A stretch of 35,594 nt of DNA from a virus, in IMG/VR virus record IMGVR_UViG_3300021961_000298, positions 1 to 35,594 of that record; one strand, given 5' to 3'. Positions 23,814 to 31,841 of this stretch are shown piece by piece. Both the position numbers and the translations under genes were made by a program. A model generated the notes under the pieces. That model was not told the origin of the DNA and did no database searches. It was given only the letters and a program-made list of their open reading frames with translations. Within the stretch, counting starts at the first letter, position 1, and the number at the start of each line of letters is the position of its first letter.

Positions 23814-25367
23814 ATGCGCACCATCTGCCTGCTCGCCGCCGGACTCGGCACCCGCATGGGGAAGTATGCGGAGATGACGAATAAAACGTTATTGCCCATC
23901 AACGGCAAAGCCATCATCTCGCATATCATCGACCAGTATCCCGTCGGCCCCACGCGATTTGTGGTCGCGCTGGGGCACAAAGGGAGCGATGTGCAGACCT
24001 ATCTCACATGGGCCCACCCGCATCTTCGACATGCGATTGACTATGTGTGGGTGGATAATTATGCGGGTCCAGGCTCGGGCCCGGCGTATTCGGTGCGTCA
24101 GTGTCAAGAGGTGATTGGGGAGGATGAATTCACCCTCATTACGTGTGATGGGTATTATGAATGTTTGTCCAGCATTCCTACGGGACGCAATGTGTTGGGT
24201 GTGGCACGTGTGGACCCATCACTGCAATCGCTCTATTGTAATGTGCAAGTCGAACAGGAAAAAATTGTCGCGATATATGACAAGCACCCCACGACCGCGA
24301 CACAGGTCGCTGCGTGTGGAGTCTACCATATTGCCGACACGGATACGTTCTTTCACCACCTTCAGGGCACGGAACTCTCCAGTGGATTCGCCGCGCTCCC
24401 GATGGGCGCCGTTGAAATCTTTTGGCGGGACTTGGGGTCGGACGTGTTCTATGACGCGTTTGTGCAAGAGCAGTTTGGTAGTGAGTCGTTTGACTACAGT
24501 AAAGAAAATGAACTCCTCTATGTGCTGCCCTCGAACAGCCCCTCATTTCCGAAGAAACGCGTCATCAAGTTTTTTGCGAATCGTGACATTACCGAGCATC
24601 GCGTCGTGCGCGCCCAGGCCCGCCCACAGTTTCCGGCGATTGATGGACACAACGGGTCGTTCTATACCTATCCGTTTGTGGACGGGCACACATTGTATCA
24701 GCAATACACCCCCGCACAGTTTTCGGGGTTCTTGGAGTGGCTGGAAACGCAATTGTGGAATCAGGTGCCGAAGAATTTGTATTTGACGAGTGATGAATGC
24801 GCGGCGTTCTATTGGACCAAGACGCAAGAACGACTGGCACAGTTTCGCGCGAAGTATCCCGACTATCATCCCTCGCGTATCAATGGCACCGAGATTCGCA
24901 GCACACTGGAAGAGGCATTACAGACGGTGAACTGGTCGCGACTCTGTCACGATAATCTTATTGAGCGCACGGCCTTTATTCACGGCGATTTGCAGTTCGA
25001 CAATATTGTCGTGACCCCGACAGGAGACCTCTGCTTGTTAGATTGGCGACAGGACTTCGCAGGGCAACTGTGGCACGGGGACAAGTATTATGACCTCGCC
25101 AAACTAAAAGCGGGGCTGATTCTCAATCACGACCTCATCAAGCGCCGCGCATTTTTCTACGACGAGCACGACCGTGAGGTCGTTTACGACGTGGCGGTGC
25201 GTCAGTCGCATACAGAGATGTTGCGCATTCTCGAATCACGCTATCCGTCGCCCATCATCGATGATATTGTCTCGCTCATCTTTCTGAATATGGCCCCGCT
25301 TCACAAAGCACCCTACGACCGCTTGCTGTTTGCCCTCGCTCTGCGTCGTTTGGCATCACCGTTGTGA
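23814..25367 (+). CDS. Fused nucleotidyltransferase and APH/choline-kinase-like phosphotransferase
   Basis: The protein is 517 aa with two enzymes in one chain. The N-terminal 230 residues are a GT-A nucleotidyltransferase: CLLAAGLGTRMGKY (5-18), NKTLLPING (23-31), and TCDGYY at the metal site (110-115). The C-terminal half is a kinase of the aminoglycoside/choline kinase type: Lys252 in VIKFF, the catalytic loop IHGDLQFDN (389-397) and LDWR (409-412). Such pairs phosphorylate a small molecule and activate it as an NDP or CDP derivative, as in bacterial surface-glycan decoration. The substrate is unknown. ATG 23814 is one base after the gp46 stop. Confidence 0.85.
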   Translation: MRTICLLAAGLGTRMGKYAEMTNKTLLPINGKAIISHIIDQYPVGPTRFVVALGHKGSDVQTYLTWAHPHLRHAIDYVWVDNYAGPGSGPAYSVRQCQEVIGEDEFTLITCDGYYECLSSIPTGRNVLGVARVDPSLQSLYCNVQVEQEKIVAIYDKHPTTATQVAACGVYHIADTDTFFHHLQGTELSSGFAALPMGAVEIFWRDLGSDVFYDAFVQEQFGSESFDYSKENELLYVLPSNSPSFPKKRVIKFFANRDITEHRVVRAQARPQFPAIDGHNGSFYTYPFVDGHTLYQQYTPAQFSGFLEWLETQLWNQVPKNLYLTSDECAAFYWTKTQERLAQFRAKYPDYHPSRINGTEIRSTLEEALQTVNWSRLCHDNLIERTAFIHGDLQFDNIVVTPTGDLCLLDWRQDFAGQLWHGDKYYDLAKLKAGLILNHDLIKRRAFFYDEHDREVVYDVAVRQSHTEMLRILESRYPSPIIDDIVSLIFLNMAPLHKAPYDRLLFALALRRLASPL

Positions 25368-25390
25368 TATACTATGCGTGATATACTATG
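25364..25390 (+). repeat. Direct repeat of GTGATATACTATG at a start codon
   Basis: GTGATATACTATG occurs at 25364-25376 and again at 25378-25390, period 14. The first copy overlaps the stop codon of the preceding gene; the ATG of the second copy is the methyltransferase start. The ATG of the first copy opens a five-codon frame (MRDIL) whose TGA overlaps that start. Confidence 0.8.
25368..25373 (+). promoter_or_regulatory. Extended -10 promoter TGATATACT before the methyltransferase
   Basis: The first repeat copy carries TGATATACT with the TGn extension. A transcript from it would start near 25380, 8 bases before the methyltransferase ATG. The second copy (25382-25387) abuts the ATG and is too close to serve it. 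Confidence 0.45.
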
Positions 25391-27013
25391 ACCGTGAAAC
25401 CACTGACCATTCCTGACCATTATACGTCCTGCCATTACACGACCAACCGTGCGTTGCTGAATAATCCCTCGGTGAATGCCACCTTTGACGAGGTGTTGCG
25501 TATGAACGATGCTGACTGGATTGCGTGGTTGGAGCGCGTGCGTCGTGCGGTATTGACGGCATGGAATACCGAGAATGTGCCGCCGCGCATCGGTCTCTCG
25601 GATGCGGAGATTGCCGACCAGTGGGATCGGTTTGTGGGTATGGACGCCTCAAAGTCGTGGGTGGTGTGCGATGATGGCGTCGAAGCCCTCTCCGTCCCGC
25701 CCGCGAGCCACAGTGTCATCTCGCAGTGGTTCCCGACCATGATGAAAACGCGCATCACCTATTCTGATAAGAAGGAAGGGTTGAGCATCTACGATATGTT
25801 TGCGGATGATGCGGTGTGGGCCCGCTATCGGAACTCGTATGCGACGCGACATTTCCGTCGTGATAGTTTCTTTGCGTATAGTCGTGCGATTCATACACAC
25901 GAGTCCGTGCCTGGCACCGCTGTGGTGCCGACGACCGCGTACGAATATCTGGTGACCCTCCGCGATCATCTTGCGAATGCGCCTAATGATTTGTTTGGTG
26001 GTGCCACCGCCGCGACCCACGGCGTGTGGTTGTCGCCCGCGATTGCCGATGAGGACTATGACGGCTACAGCACCAACATCAAAGACCGCTCCATCTGGAC
26101 GGTGACGCGAGACGAAGCCGTCGCATGGAAAGCGAGTGGCGCGTTTCCGTCGCATTGGTTCACCGCTGTGGATGCGTCACAAACCAAGAAATCACACTAC
26201 ATGGTGCGTCTCTATGAAACCGATATGCGTATCTTCCCGCACGGGTTTCGCAGTTTCCGTATCAGCATGTGTCAGTATGCGGTCAACTGGCCAGCAGTCG
26301 CCGCTCGTGCGTTATATGAACGCTATACCACGGGCATCAAGAATCCCGTTATTTGGGATCCGAGCAGCGGCTGGGCGGGTCGATTGGCCGGTGCGATTAC
26401 GTCGAGGACAAAGCCGACGTATATCGGTTGCGATCCCAACACGGATCATCTCTGGTCGGATGCGGACGGGACGGTGCATAGTAAGTATACCGAGATTGCG
26501 GCGTATCATGCGAGTCGGAGTGCCTTGGATGCGCCCCCGAAGGTGGTGTTTTTTCCGTGTGGGTCTGAGGTAATGAAAGACCAGCCGGCGTTTCAGGAAT
26601 ACAAAGGCAAGGTGGATGTCGTGTTCACGTCGCCGCCGTACTGGTTTCGTGAAGTATATTCAGACGATGAAGAACAGAGTGGCCGTAAGTTTTCGGCTTT
26701 TGATGATTGGTGCGAAGGATTCCTGCGACCAACATTGGAAACGGCTGCAAAATGGTTACGCCCCGGTGGGACACTTTTGTGGAATATTGCGGACATCAAA
26801 GTTGGTGGGAAATATATTCCGTTGGAACAGCGGAGTATTGAGTATGCGACGGCGGCGGGGTTGGTGCAGGGGGATACTATCCGTCTATTGCTCGCGAACA
26901 TGCCGGGTGGGAACCGCGTGAACGAAGATGGCACCGGCACCGCGAAGAATATCTGTAAGGTAGACGGTCGGCTGATTAAGTTCGAACCGATTTTCGTGTT
27001 TAGAAAGAACTAA
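25388..27013 (+). CDS. DNA methyltransferase (amino-methyltransferase type)
   Basis: The protein is 541 aa. The catalytic half has an SAM-binding motif VIWDPSSGWAGRL (321-333), followed by YIGCDPNTDH (345-354) for ribose contact, and the catalytic motif TSPPYW (414-419), typical of enzymes that methylate the exocyclic amine of adenine or cytosine. RPGGTLLWNIADIK follows. The first 300 residues have no motif I know and may hold the target-recognition part. Similar large proteins occur in T4-like phages of cyanobacteria. It has no partner endonuclease nearby, so a solitary role such as evading host restriction is likely. Confidence 0.85.
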   Translation: MTVKPLTIPDHYTSCHYTTNRALLNNPSVNATFDEVLRMNDADWIAWLERVRRAVLTAWNTENVPPRIGLSDAEIADQWDRFVGMDASKSWVVCDDGVEALSVPPASHSVISQWFPTMMKTRITYSDKKEGLSIYDMFADDAVWARYRNSYATRHFRRDSFFAYSRAIHTHESVPGTAVVPTTAYEYLVTLRDHLANAPNDLFGGATAATHGVWLSPAIADEDYDGYSTNIKDRSIWTVTRDEAVAWKASGAFPSHWFTAVDASQTKKSHYMVRLYETDMRIFPHGFRSFRISMCQYAVNWPAVAARALYERYTTGIKNPVIWDPSSGWAGRLAGAITSRTKPTYIGCDPNTDHLWSDADGTVHSKYTEIAAYHASRSALDAPPKVVFFPCGSEVMKDQPAFQEYKGKVDVVFTSPPYWFREVYSDDEEQSGRKFSAFDDWCEGFLRPTLETAAKWLRPGGTLLWNIADIKVGGKYIPLEQRSIEYATAAGLVQGDTIRLLLANMPGGNRVNEDGTGTAKNICKVDGRLIKFEPIFVFRKN

Positions 27014-27047
27014 TAGCCACACTTTTTTGTGTCTTTACGAATAGACA

Positions 27048-28100
27048 TCAGTGGGTGTAGATACCTGAGCCAACCTCAAGATAGAATTTTGCTTCGTTTG
27101 CTTCCTTGCGAAGTTTTGTTCTAAGCTGAAAAATTGGCACTTTAGTTTGTTTGTTGATGAACACAATATTATTTCCCTTCGACTCAATATCTAACTTAGT
27201 AATCTTTGTCAAAGCATCGAAATATTCTACCGTAATTTCTTTGATTTGACCCCCGCGAATATCCACCACGTTCGCCAAATCCGAACCAAAAATACTTTTC
27301 CGTAAAAACGAAAACGCATTTTTCGTGAATGTGCCGCTGTTAGAGATTGACTTGATTTCTTTTTGTAAATCAGAATACATGAGCTGTATCAATCTGAACT
27401 TTTCTTTTTGCTCTTTTGGCCCACTAAACGGTTTTGCTAACCGCACATATTTTTCTTTCGCGTCCCATTTAATACCCAATCCTGCTGCGATGCTGAGCAT
27501 TCCGTTATACGGCGATAAGTTTGCTACGGTTACTGAGCCGGATTTAAGCGAGAATGGTATCGACATTCGGTGAATTTTTTTATTTGTTGCTTTTGTTTTG
27601 ACGTATACGTCCAATGTAACGTCACCTTTAATTTCCCCACCACTGGATTCTCCGGCAATACCGTCCGCGACCACAATAAAATCGACAATCTCTGGCTTGT
27701 TGTTTTTGAGAAATTCATCAATCGCGGATTGGGCTTGTTTACCAAATCGCGTATTTTCTATACTTCGCACCAACTGATTAATTTTGTTGTCTATGTCACC
27801 AACATCTTTGGAGGATTCATAGAGCACTTGGTAACTTTTACCAAATGCACCAGAAACCGATTCTGGTTTGAGTCGCATTTCAAACCCAACGTTAAAAATG
27901 TCGGCGGGTTTTTTGGGCAATTGACGGGTAATATTTTTCGCAACAAACTGTCGAACTCTTCCATTTGCGAACATTATAGGGTCAATGCCAGTCCGAATCT
28001 TGTTTAGTTTATTCTTGTCTATCTTTCCATATGCTATGTACAAGGACAACCCAATGGTAAAAATGCCCTCAATCACATCACCTTCGTTTAATTTTGCCAT
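27048..28100 (-). CDS. Hypothetical protein on the minus strand, possible PD-(D/E)xK-like core
   Basis: The protein is 350 aa and AT-rich relative to its neighbours. The N-terminus EGDVIEGIFTIGLSLYIAYG is followed by DKNKLNKIRTGIDP. The middle has VVADGIAGESSGGEIKGDV then IPFSLKSGSVTVANLSPYNG, in which GDVTLDV and SLKS are spaced like the Asp and x-Lys strands of PD-(D/E)xK nucleases. I have an impression of related hypothetical proteins in T4-like cyanophages, with no known function. AGGTGAGGAA precedes its ATG, and a late-type motif lies upstream on the same strand. It is divergent from the next gene and convergent with the methyltransferase. Confidence 0.8.
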   Translation of the reverse strand: MAKLNEGDVIEGIFTIGLSLYIAYGKIDKNKLNKIRTGIDPIMFANGRVRQFVAKNITRQLPKKPADIFNVGFEMRLKPESVSGAFGKSYQVLYESSKDVGDIDNKINQLVRSIENTRFGKQAQSAIDEFLKNNKPEIVDFIVVADGIAGESSGGEIKGDVTLDVYVKTKATNKKIHRMSIPFSLKSGSVTVANLSPYNGMLSIAAGLGIKWDAKEKYVRLAKPFSGPKEQKEKFRLIQLMYSDLQKEIKSISNSGTFTKNAFSFLRKSIFGSDLANVVDIRGGQIKEITVEYFDALTKITKLDIESKGNNIVFINKQTKVPIFQLRTKLRKEANEAKFYLEVGSGIYTH

Positions 28101-28114
28101 ATATTCCTCACCTG

Positions 28115-28122
28115 TATTTATT
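28115..28122 (-). promoter_or_regulatory. Late-type promoter motif AATAAATA on the minus strand
   Basis: Read on the minus strand, AATAAATA lies 14 bases before the ATG at 28100, with AGGTGAGGAA between. It faces away from the + strand motif at 28126, so the 38-bp gap would hold divergent late promoters. Confidence 0.5.
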
Positions 28123-28125
28123 TCC

Positions 28126-28132
28126 CTAAATA
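28126..28132 (+). promoter_or_regulatory. Late promoter motif CTAAATA abutting the start at 28139
   Basis: CTAAATA ends 6 bases before the ATG. The transcript would start about one base before the start codon; no ribosome site is visible. Confidence 0.6.
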
Positions 28133-28138
28133 CCTCAC

Positions 28139-29263
28139 ATGGCTATTCGTTCTCTTTCTGAAGTCACCTCCACGACGGGGTATAAAATCGACCCCACCAA
28201 ATTCGAACGCGACCTCGTGCGGGCGCTGAATGGAGTGACGGGCTATTCACATTATCAATCCAAGTCGGCGGAAGTGTTAGCCCATAAAATTGCGGCCGCA
28301 CTCCGTCAACGAGGGGCTACCGGTGAAGCGCGTCAAGCCAGTGGTCAGAGCAGCGCCTCCAGCCTCACGCCGGTCTATCGTGAGCATGGGGTGAAAAGCG
28401 GAGAGCCCAAAGCCGATATTCTTGTCGGTGCGGCTCAATGTTCCATGAAGTATGCGAAAGCCGCCCAGATTGCGACCGCACAAGCGAACGAAACCCAAGC
28501 CGTGTTTGCCGCAGCATTTCAACATAATCCCGACTATACTCGACTGATTCGGCAGCAAATTATTCCGTTGATTCAGCATACCATGACGCGCGAGACGTTT
28601 TACAAGATTCGCGACAAATATAGCAAAAACAAAACCGAGTTTCAAAACATGTTGAGTCAGGTGCTTTCGCTGCATAGCAGTAAAGGCGCCGCGACCACTC
28701 AACAGCGAAAAGCCTTTCGAGATTTTCTCTCGGCCTTTGGTGTAGAGTTGCCGGTGCGTGGGGCCCTCTACACCTTTCTGGACTCACCGAGCACAAAGCA
28801 AACACTGTTTCATGAATTCGTCACGGGCGCCAATCGTTTTGTGCGCCCAGAATTTGTCGCGACGCATGTGCTCACATGGGATGAGACGGGTCGCGTCGGA
28901 TTTACCCCCGCAACGGCGTATGTCGAGGGACATCTCAATGCGTTTCAATATTCGATTCGTGATCGAGGTTCTCGACGCGCCGGGGCGTTTCGACTGTCAG
29001 TAGCGGAAGAATTACACCCCGAATGGCATGCCGTGTATCAAGAATTGACGGAGCATGTCACTCGCGAATTAGGGCAACTTGCGCTCGACGAAGGTCTGCT
29101 ATCCGATATGTGGGCCGGTGCGACAGAATTTATTACATGGATGGGTGGGCTTGTCAAACAGTTTATTGCGTTTTTAATTCGATTGTTTCAATCGGGTCTG
29201 GCGACGGTGATGGAATGGTTTGAGTATGAGGTCGGTAGTCTGTCATGGACTCCAACATTCTAA
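28139..29263 (+). CDS. Hypothetical protein with nuclease-like PKADI...SMK motif
   Basis: The protein is 374 aa. Near residues 87-110 it has SGEPKADILVGAAQCSMKYA then AAQIATAQANE. The spacing of Asp in PKADI and Lys in SMK, followed by a Gln-rich helix, recalls PD-(D/E)xK-type phage proteins of the pattern PKTDI...SLK...Q. The rest is helical. The last 60 residues hold an amphipathic to hydrophobic stretch, MGGLVKQFIAFLIRLFQSGL. A DNA-end or restriction-like role is only a suggestion. The start is placed by the abutting late promoter, implying leaderless initiation. Confidence 0.75.
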   Translation: MAIRSLSEVTSTTGYKIDPTKFERDLVRALNGVTGYSHYQSKSAEVLAHKIAAALRQRGATGEARQASGQSSASSLTPVYREHGVKSGEPKADILVGAAQCSMKYAKAAQIATAQANETQAVFAAAFQHNPDYTRLIRQQIIPLIQHTMTRETFYKIRDKYSKNKTEFQNMLSQVLSLHSSKGAATTQQRKAFRDFLSAFGVELPVRGALYTFLDSPSTKQTLFHEFVTGANRFVRPEFVATHVLTWDETGRVGFTPATAYVEGHLNAFQYSIRDRGSRRAGAFRLSVAEELHPEWHAVYQELTEHVTRELGQLALDEGLLSDMWAGATEFITWMGGLVKQFIAFLIRLFQSGLATVMEWFEYEVGSLSWTPTF

Positions 29264-29282
29264 CAAAAATAAAGGATACCTC

Positions 29283-29600
29283 ATGCCCCGAAAACCACGC
29301 CCCGTAGCAGCCGAGGGCGACGAGAATCAGGAAGTCGCACCACCCCTCGACCCTTCGGCGACCACGACCCTCGCTGACGATCCAAACCATCCAACCCGTT
29401 GGAAACATCGCCGGCGTCTGGCCTACATGGCCATGTGGAGTATGCTTGCGCTCACGGTCTATGTCGTGGGTCCGTGGATGCCTATGGACCGCCTCAACAC
29501 GCTCCAAGATGTGATTTCATGGTTTTACTTTTCGATGGCGAGTATTGTCGGTGCCTATATGGGTTTCGCCACATGGAGTGCAAAAACCACACGCGGTTAG
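29283..29600 (+). CDS. Small membrane protein with two transmembrane helices (possible holin)
   Basis: The protein is 105 aa. The first 35 residues are polar and acidic, then KHRRR leads into a helix LAYMAMWSMLALTVYVVGPWM and, after a short loop with PMDRLNTLQD, a second helix ISWFYFSMASIVGAYMGFATW. Size and layout would suit a holin or an inner-membrane accessory protein, but no lysin lies nearby to support this. ATG 29283 is preferred to upstream starts because AAAGGA lies 7 bases before it. Its end overlaps the convergent minus-strand frame by 4 bases. Confidence 0.75.
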   Translation: MPRKPRPVAAEGDENQEVAPPLDPSATTTLADDPNHPTRWKHRRRLAYMAMWSMLALTVYVVGPWMPMDRLNTLQDVISWFYFSMASIVGAYMGFATWSAKTTRG

Positions 29601-29899
29601 CGCGGAATGAAGAGATCGGGCAGGGTGGAGCGAATAGCACATGAAATTTCGCCGGTGCGTTTATCCGCACCGATCACCAACCACATCGGATTACCGACCC
29701 CCAGTCCTAACGAGCTGCTCGTCACCGCCATCGCAATATACCGCACATCATCCGTATACGCGGTCGAGTAGATGGGTTCGGTCGAGGCCGCGTTTTGTGT
29801 TTCCATACAGTTATCTAGGGCACAGCCTCGACGAATATCTGTTTGGCCAGCGCGGGTGAAAGACCGACACGCGTCGGACCGGCGGCAATAATCACACAC
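29597..29899 (-). CDS. Putative Cys-rich small protein on the minus strand
   Basis: From GTG 29899 a 100-aa protein starts CDYCRRSDACRSF and has Cys pairs continuing to GCALDNC (Cys at 2, 5, 11, 26, 31), a zinc-binding-like layout. The second half (from an internal ATG at 29806) is a beta-rich chain with MWLVIGADKRTGEISCAI. Codons in the second half are clearly of the phage type (GCG, ACC, GTG). No ribosome site is visible before either start, so the start is uncertain and the N-terminal part may not be translated. Function unknown. Confidence 0.45.
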   Translation of the reverse strand: MCDYCRRSDACRSFTRAGQTDIRRGCALDNCMETQNAASTEPIYSTAYTDDVRYIAMAVTSSSLGLGVGNPMWLVIGADKRTGEISCAIRSTLPDLFIPR

Positions 29900-30065
29900 G
29901 ACGAAGAGATAGAACACACTCGAATAGTGGCAGATAGCCGCACGCCCAGGCAGGGCAATAATAATTCCGAGGGTGGAATTTGTATAATTTTGCCGCACGT
30001 ACCATATGGCAAATCACAGAGACATCGCATAGACAATTATTTAGATTGCACGCGCAGCGTTTGTT
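29900..30065. other. Gap without a convincing gene
   Basis: Short frames exist on both strands but none has a ribosome site and good codon use. The right part holds the promoter of the ligase gene. Confidence 0.4.
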
Positions 30066-30068
30066 GTG

Positions 30069-30074
30069 TATAAT
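30069..30074 (+). promoter_or_regulatory. Consensus -10 box TATAAT before the ligase gene
   Basis: A perfect TATAAT lies 6 bases before the ATG at 30081. TTGCAC (30046-30051), 17 bases upstream of it, is a weak -35. The transcript would start at the A of the ATG. Confidence 0.55.
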
Positions 30075-30080
30075 AACATC

Positions 30081-31205
30081 ATGCATTCGAACACTGCCAC
30101 TCATTCGTACCCCACATTATATGGGCATAGCACCCACGGTGCCGTGAAGGTCTGGAACATTCGTGTCGAGAGTGTTGACGCAGCACGGGCAGCCGACATT
30201 GTGATTACGCACGGTCAGGAGCACGGCAAACAACAGGAAACTCGTCGCACGGTCACATCTGGCAAGAATATTGGTCGTGCGAATGCGACGACGCCGTGGA
30301 CACAAGCCTTGGCCGAAGCCGAGGCGTTCTGGCAAAAAAAACTCGATAAAAATTACAGCCCCACCAAGAGTGCCGCGACGCAGAAGCGGCAGCAGACGCG
30401 ACTCCCGATGCTGGCGTTGAAGTATGATGACCGCAGTCATGATGTCGTGTGGCCCGCCTTCGTGCAACCAAAACTCAACGGCGTGCGGTGCCTGATGGAA
30501 CGGGTGGGAGATGATATTGTGTTTCATTCCCGCGGCAACAAACAGTTTACGACGCTGAACCATCTCAAAGCCGATGCCCTCGCGGTGTTGCAGGATGGCG
30601 AGATGCTCGACGGCGAACTCTACTCGCACGGTGCAGTGACGTTTCAGGAACTCTGTTCGCTCATCAAGAATGAAAAGAAAAGTGATCCGGCGCGTGTCGC
30701 CCAGCACATTCAGTTTTGGAACTATGACCGCTGTGAGTCGGTGCCGTTCGTGAAGCGAGCCTCACGACTGGTCGAACACGGCAGCATCAAGCGAGTGCCG
30801 ACCTATCGGGTTGCGAATGAGAAGGAGATGCTGGACTACCATCAGCAATTTGAGGAGCAGGGGTATGAGGGGCTGATGCTACGCAGTGGTAATAGCGGCT
30901 ATCGGTTTCAGTATCGGTCGGTGTCTCTGCTGAAGTTGAAATCCTTCATGGACGGCGAGTTCGAGATTGTCGGTGCCGAAGAAGGGGTTGGTAAGTCAGC
31001 CGGGCAGGCGACATTCGTTTGCAAGACCAAGCAGGGGCAGACGTTTGGATGTCGCTGTAAAGGCACGGACGAGATGCGTCGGGAACAGTGGACGAACCGT
31101 GCGTCGTATATGAACAAGATGCTCACGGTCAAGTATCAGACCTTGAGTGATGATGGGGTGCCGATTTTTCCCGTCGGCATCGGCGTGCGAGATTATGAGG
31201 AATAA
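30081..31205 (+). CDS. ATP-dependent DNA ligase with N-terminal WGR-like domain
   Basis: The protein is 374 aa. Residues 1-95 form a WGR-like domain: PTLYGHSTHGAVKVWNIRVE, then IVITHGQEHGKQQ and GKNIGRANATTPWTQA. The ligase domain has the adenylated lysine Lys131 in QPKLNGVRCL, then DGELY, EGLMLRSG and KLKSFMDGEFEIVG, the usual order of motifs I, III, IV and V; the C-terminal half is an OB fold. Gene symbol 30 of T4 is not used because the layout differs. ATG 30081 is preferred to the GTG at 30066, which lies in the promoter. Confidence 0.9.
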   Translation: MHSNTATHSYPTLYGHSTHGAVKVWNIRVESVDAARAADIVITHGQEHGKQQETRRTVTSGKNIGRANATTPWTQALAEAEAFWQKKLDKNYSPTKSAATQKRQQTRLPMLALKYDDRSHDVVWPAFVQPKLNGVRCLMERVGDDIVFHSRGNKQFTTLNHLKADALAVLQDGEMLDGELYSHGAVTFQELCSLIKNEKKSDPARVAQHIQFWNYDRCESVPFVKRASRLVEHGSIKRVPTYRVANEKEMLDYHQQFEEQGYEGLMLRSGNSGYRFQYRSVSLLKLKSFMDGEFEIVGAEEGVGKSAGQATFVCKTKQGQTFGCRCKGTDEMRREQWTNRASYMNKMLTVKYQTLSDDGVPIFPVGIGVRDYEE

Positions 31206-31209
31206 CGCG

Positions 31210-31332
31210 ATGTTGCCAGACCTGAGAGCCGCAGCGATGACCTGTAAGACACATCCGAAGTATCAAGTGAAACGTCCCCCCCGCGCAGCGTGTGCCGTCT
31301 GTGCGCAGATGTGGGCGATGCGGAAGACGTAA
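31210..31332 (+). CDS. Small Cys-rich protein
   Basis: The protein is 40 aa. It holds CKTHPKYQVKRPPRAACAVC followed by AQMW, a C-x2-H-P-[KR]-Y...KRPPR...C-x2-C pattern that recurs in small phage proteins and probably binds zinc. GAGGAA lies 7 bases before ATG 31210 and overlaps the ligase end. Function unknown. Confidence 0.65.
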   Translation: MLPDLRAAAMTCKTHPKYQVKRPPRAACAVCAQMWAMRKT

Positions 31333-31333
31333 G

Positions 31334-31585
31334 ATGCGTTACTTTTCGTATAATGAACCTATCTGGGCGGAGAATGACGACCGCGATGCATACGGTCATG
31401 TCAAGATTCGTGGTAATCGCGTCATCACCAAGTCCGAGGACGAGATTCGTGCGGAATACTTTCCGTATTGGGAAGCACGGATGATTGACCGGTATGGCGA
31501 AGAGACGTATCGCCTCGCCTATAGTTTCGAAGACTGCCTCGACCAGTGGATCGTGACCAATTGGGCATGGCAAGTGGAGGACTGA
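31334..31585 (+). CDS. Small conserved hypothetical protein
   Basis: The protein is 83 aa, starting MRYFSYNEPIWAENDD, with ITKSEDEIRAEYFPYWEARM and the C-terminal YSFEDCLDQWIVTNWAWQVE. The last segment resembles a short family I recall from T4-like phages in which a WIVxxWA helix ends the protein. Its ATG follows the previous stop by one base, so translation is coupled. Function unknown. Confidence 0.7.
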   Translation: MRYFSYNEPIWAENDDRDAYGHVKIRGNRVITKSEDEIRAEYFPYWEARMIDRYGEETYRLAYSFEDCLDQWIVTNWAWQVED

Positions 31586-31586
31586 T

Positions 31587-31832
31587 ATGACACCGTATGA
31601 AACGCGTGAAGAATTACGCATCGCCCTCCATCGACGCTTGTGTGGTCGATGTGGGCAGGCCTATGCGCAACATAAACCTGTGACGGTCTCGCGTCTATGG
31701 TCGGGCGACGTGTGGCCACACGTCGCGGTCGTGTGCCCCACGGCCCTGTTTGTGGAGGCCCCCACCCCGACGCCCGCGACACAACTCTCGTTGCCGTTTG
31801 AGTCGGTGCAACTGCGATTGCCCCTCGAATAA
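31587..31832 (+). CDS. Small protein with CxxC
   Basis: The protein is 81 aa with CGRCGQAYAQHKP near residue 19 and a Leu/Pro-rich C-terminus (LSLPFESVQLRLPLE). A single CxxC could bind metal with partners or be redox active. The ATG comes one base after the preceding stop. Function unknown. Confidence 0.6.
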   Translation: MTPYETREELRIALHRRLCGRCGQAYAQHKPVTVSRLWSGDVWPHVAVVCPTALFVEAPTPTPATQLSLPFESVQLRLPLE

Positions 31833-31835
31833 ATA
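31828..31835 (+). promoter_or_regulatory. Late-type motif AATAAATA abutting the metalloprotease start
   Basis: AATAAATA overlaps the previous stop codon and ends 6 bases before the ATG at 31842. A TGAGGC between them could act as a weak ribosome site if transcription begins further upstream. Confidence 0.5.
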
Positions 31836-31841
31836 TGAGGC

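Noticed and set aside
27019-27032. ACAC-T6-GTGT hairpin between convergent genes
   Set aside because: Only a 4-bp stem; too weak to call a bidirectional terminator.
29283-29600. Calling the two-helix membrane protein a holin outright
   Set aside because: No endolysin or spanin gene nearby and the topology is shared by many small membrane proteins.
29815-30036. 73-aa minus-strand frame from a TTG start
   Set aside because: The 3' codons look usable, but there is no ribosome site and the first half has poor codon use. It overlaps the Cys-rich frame, which has a better layout.
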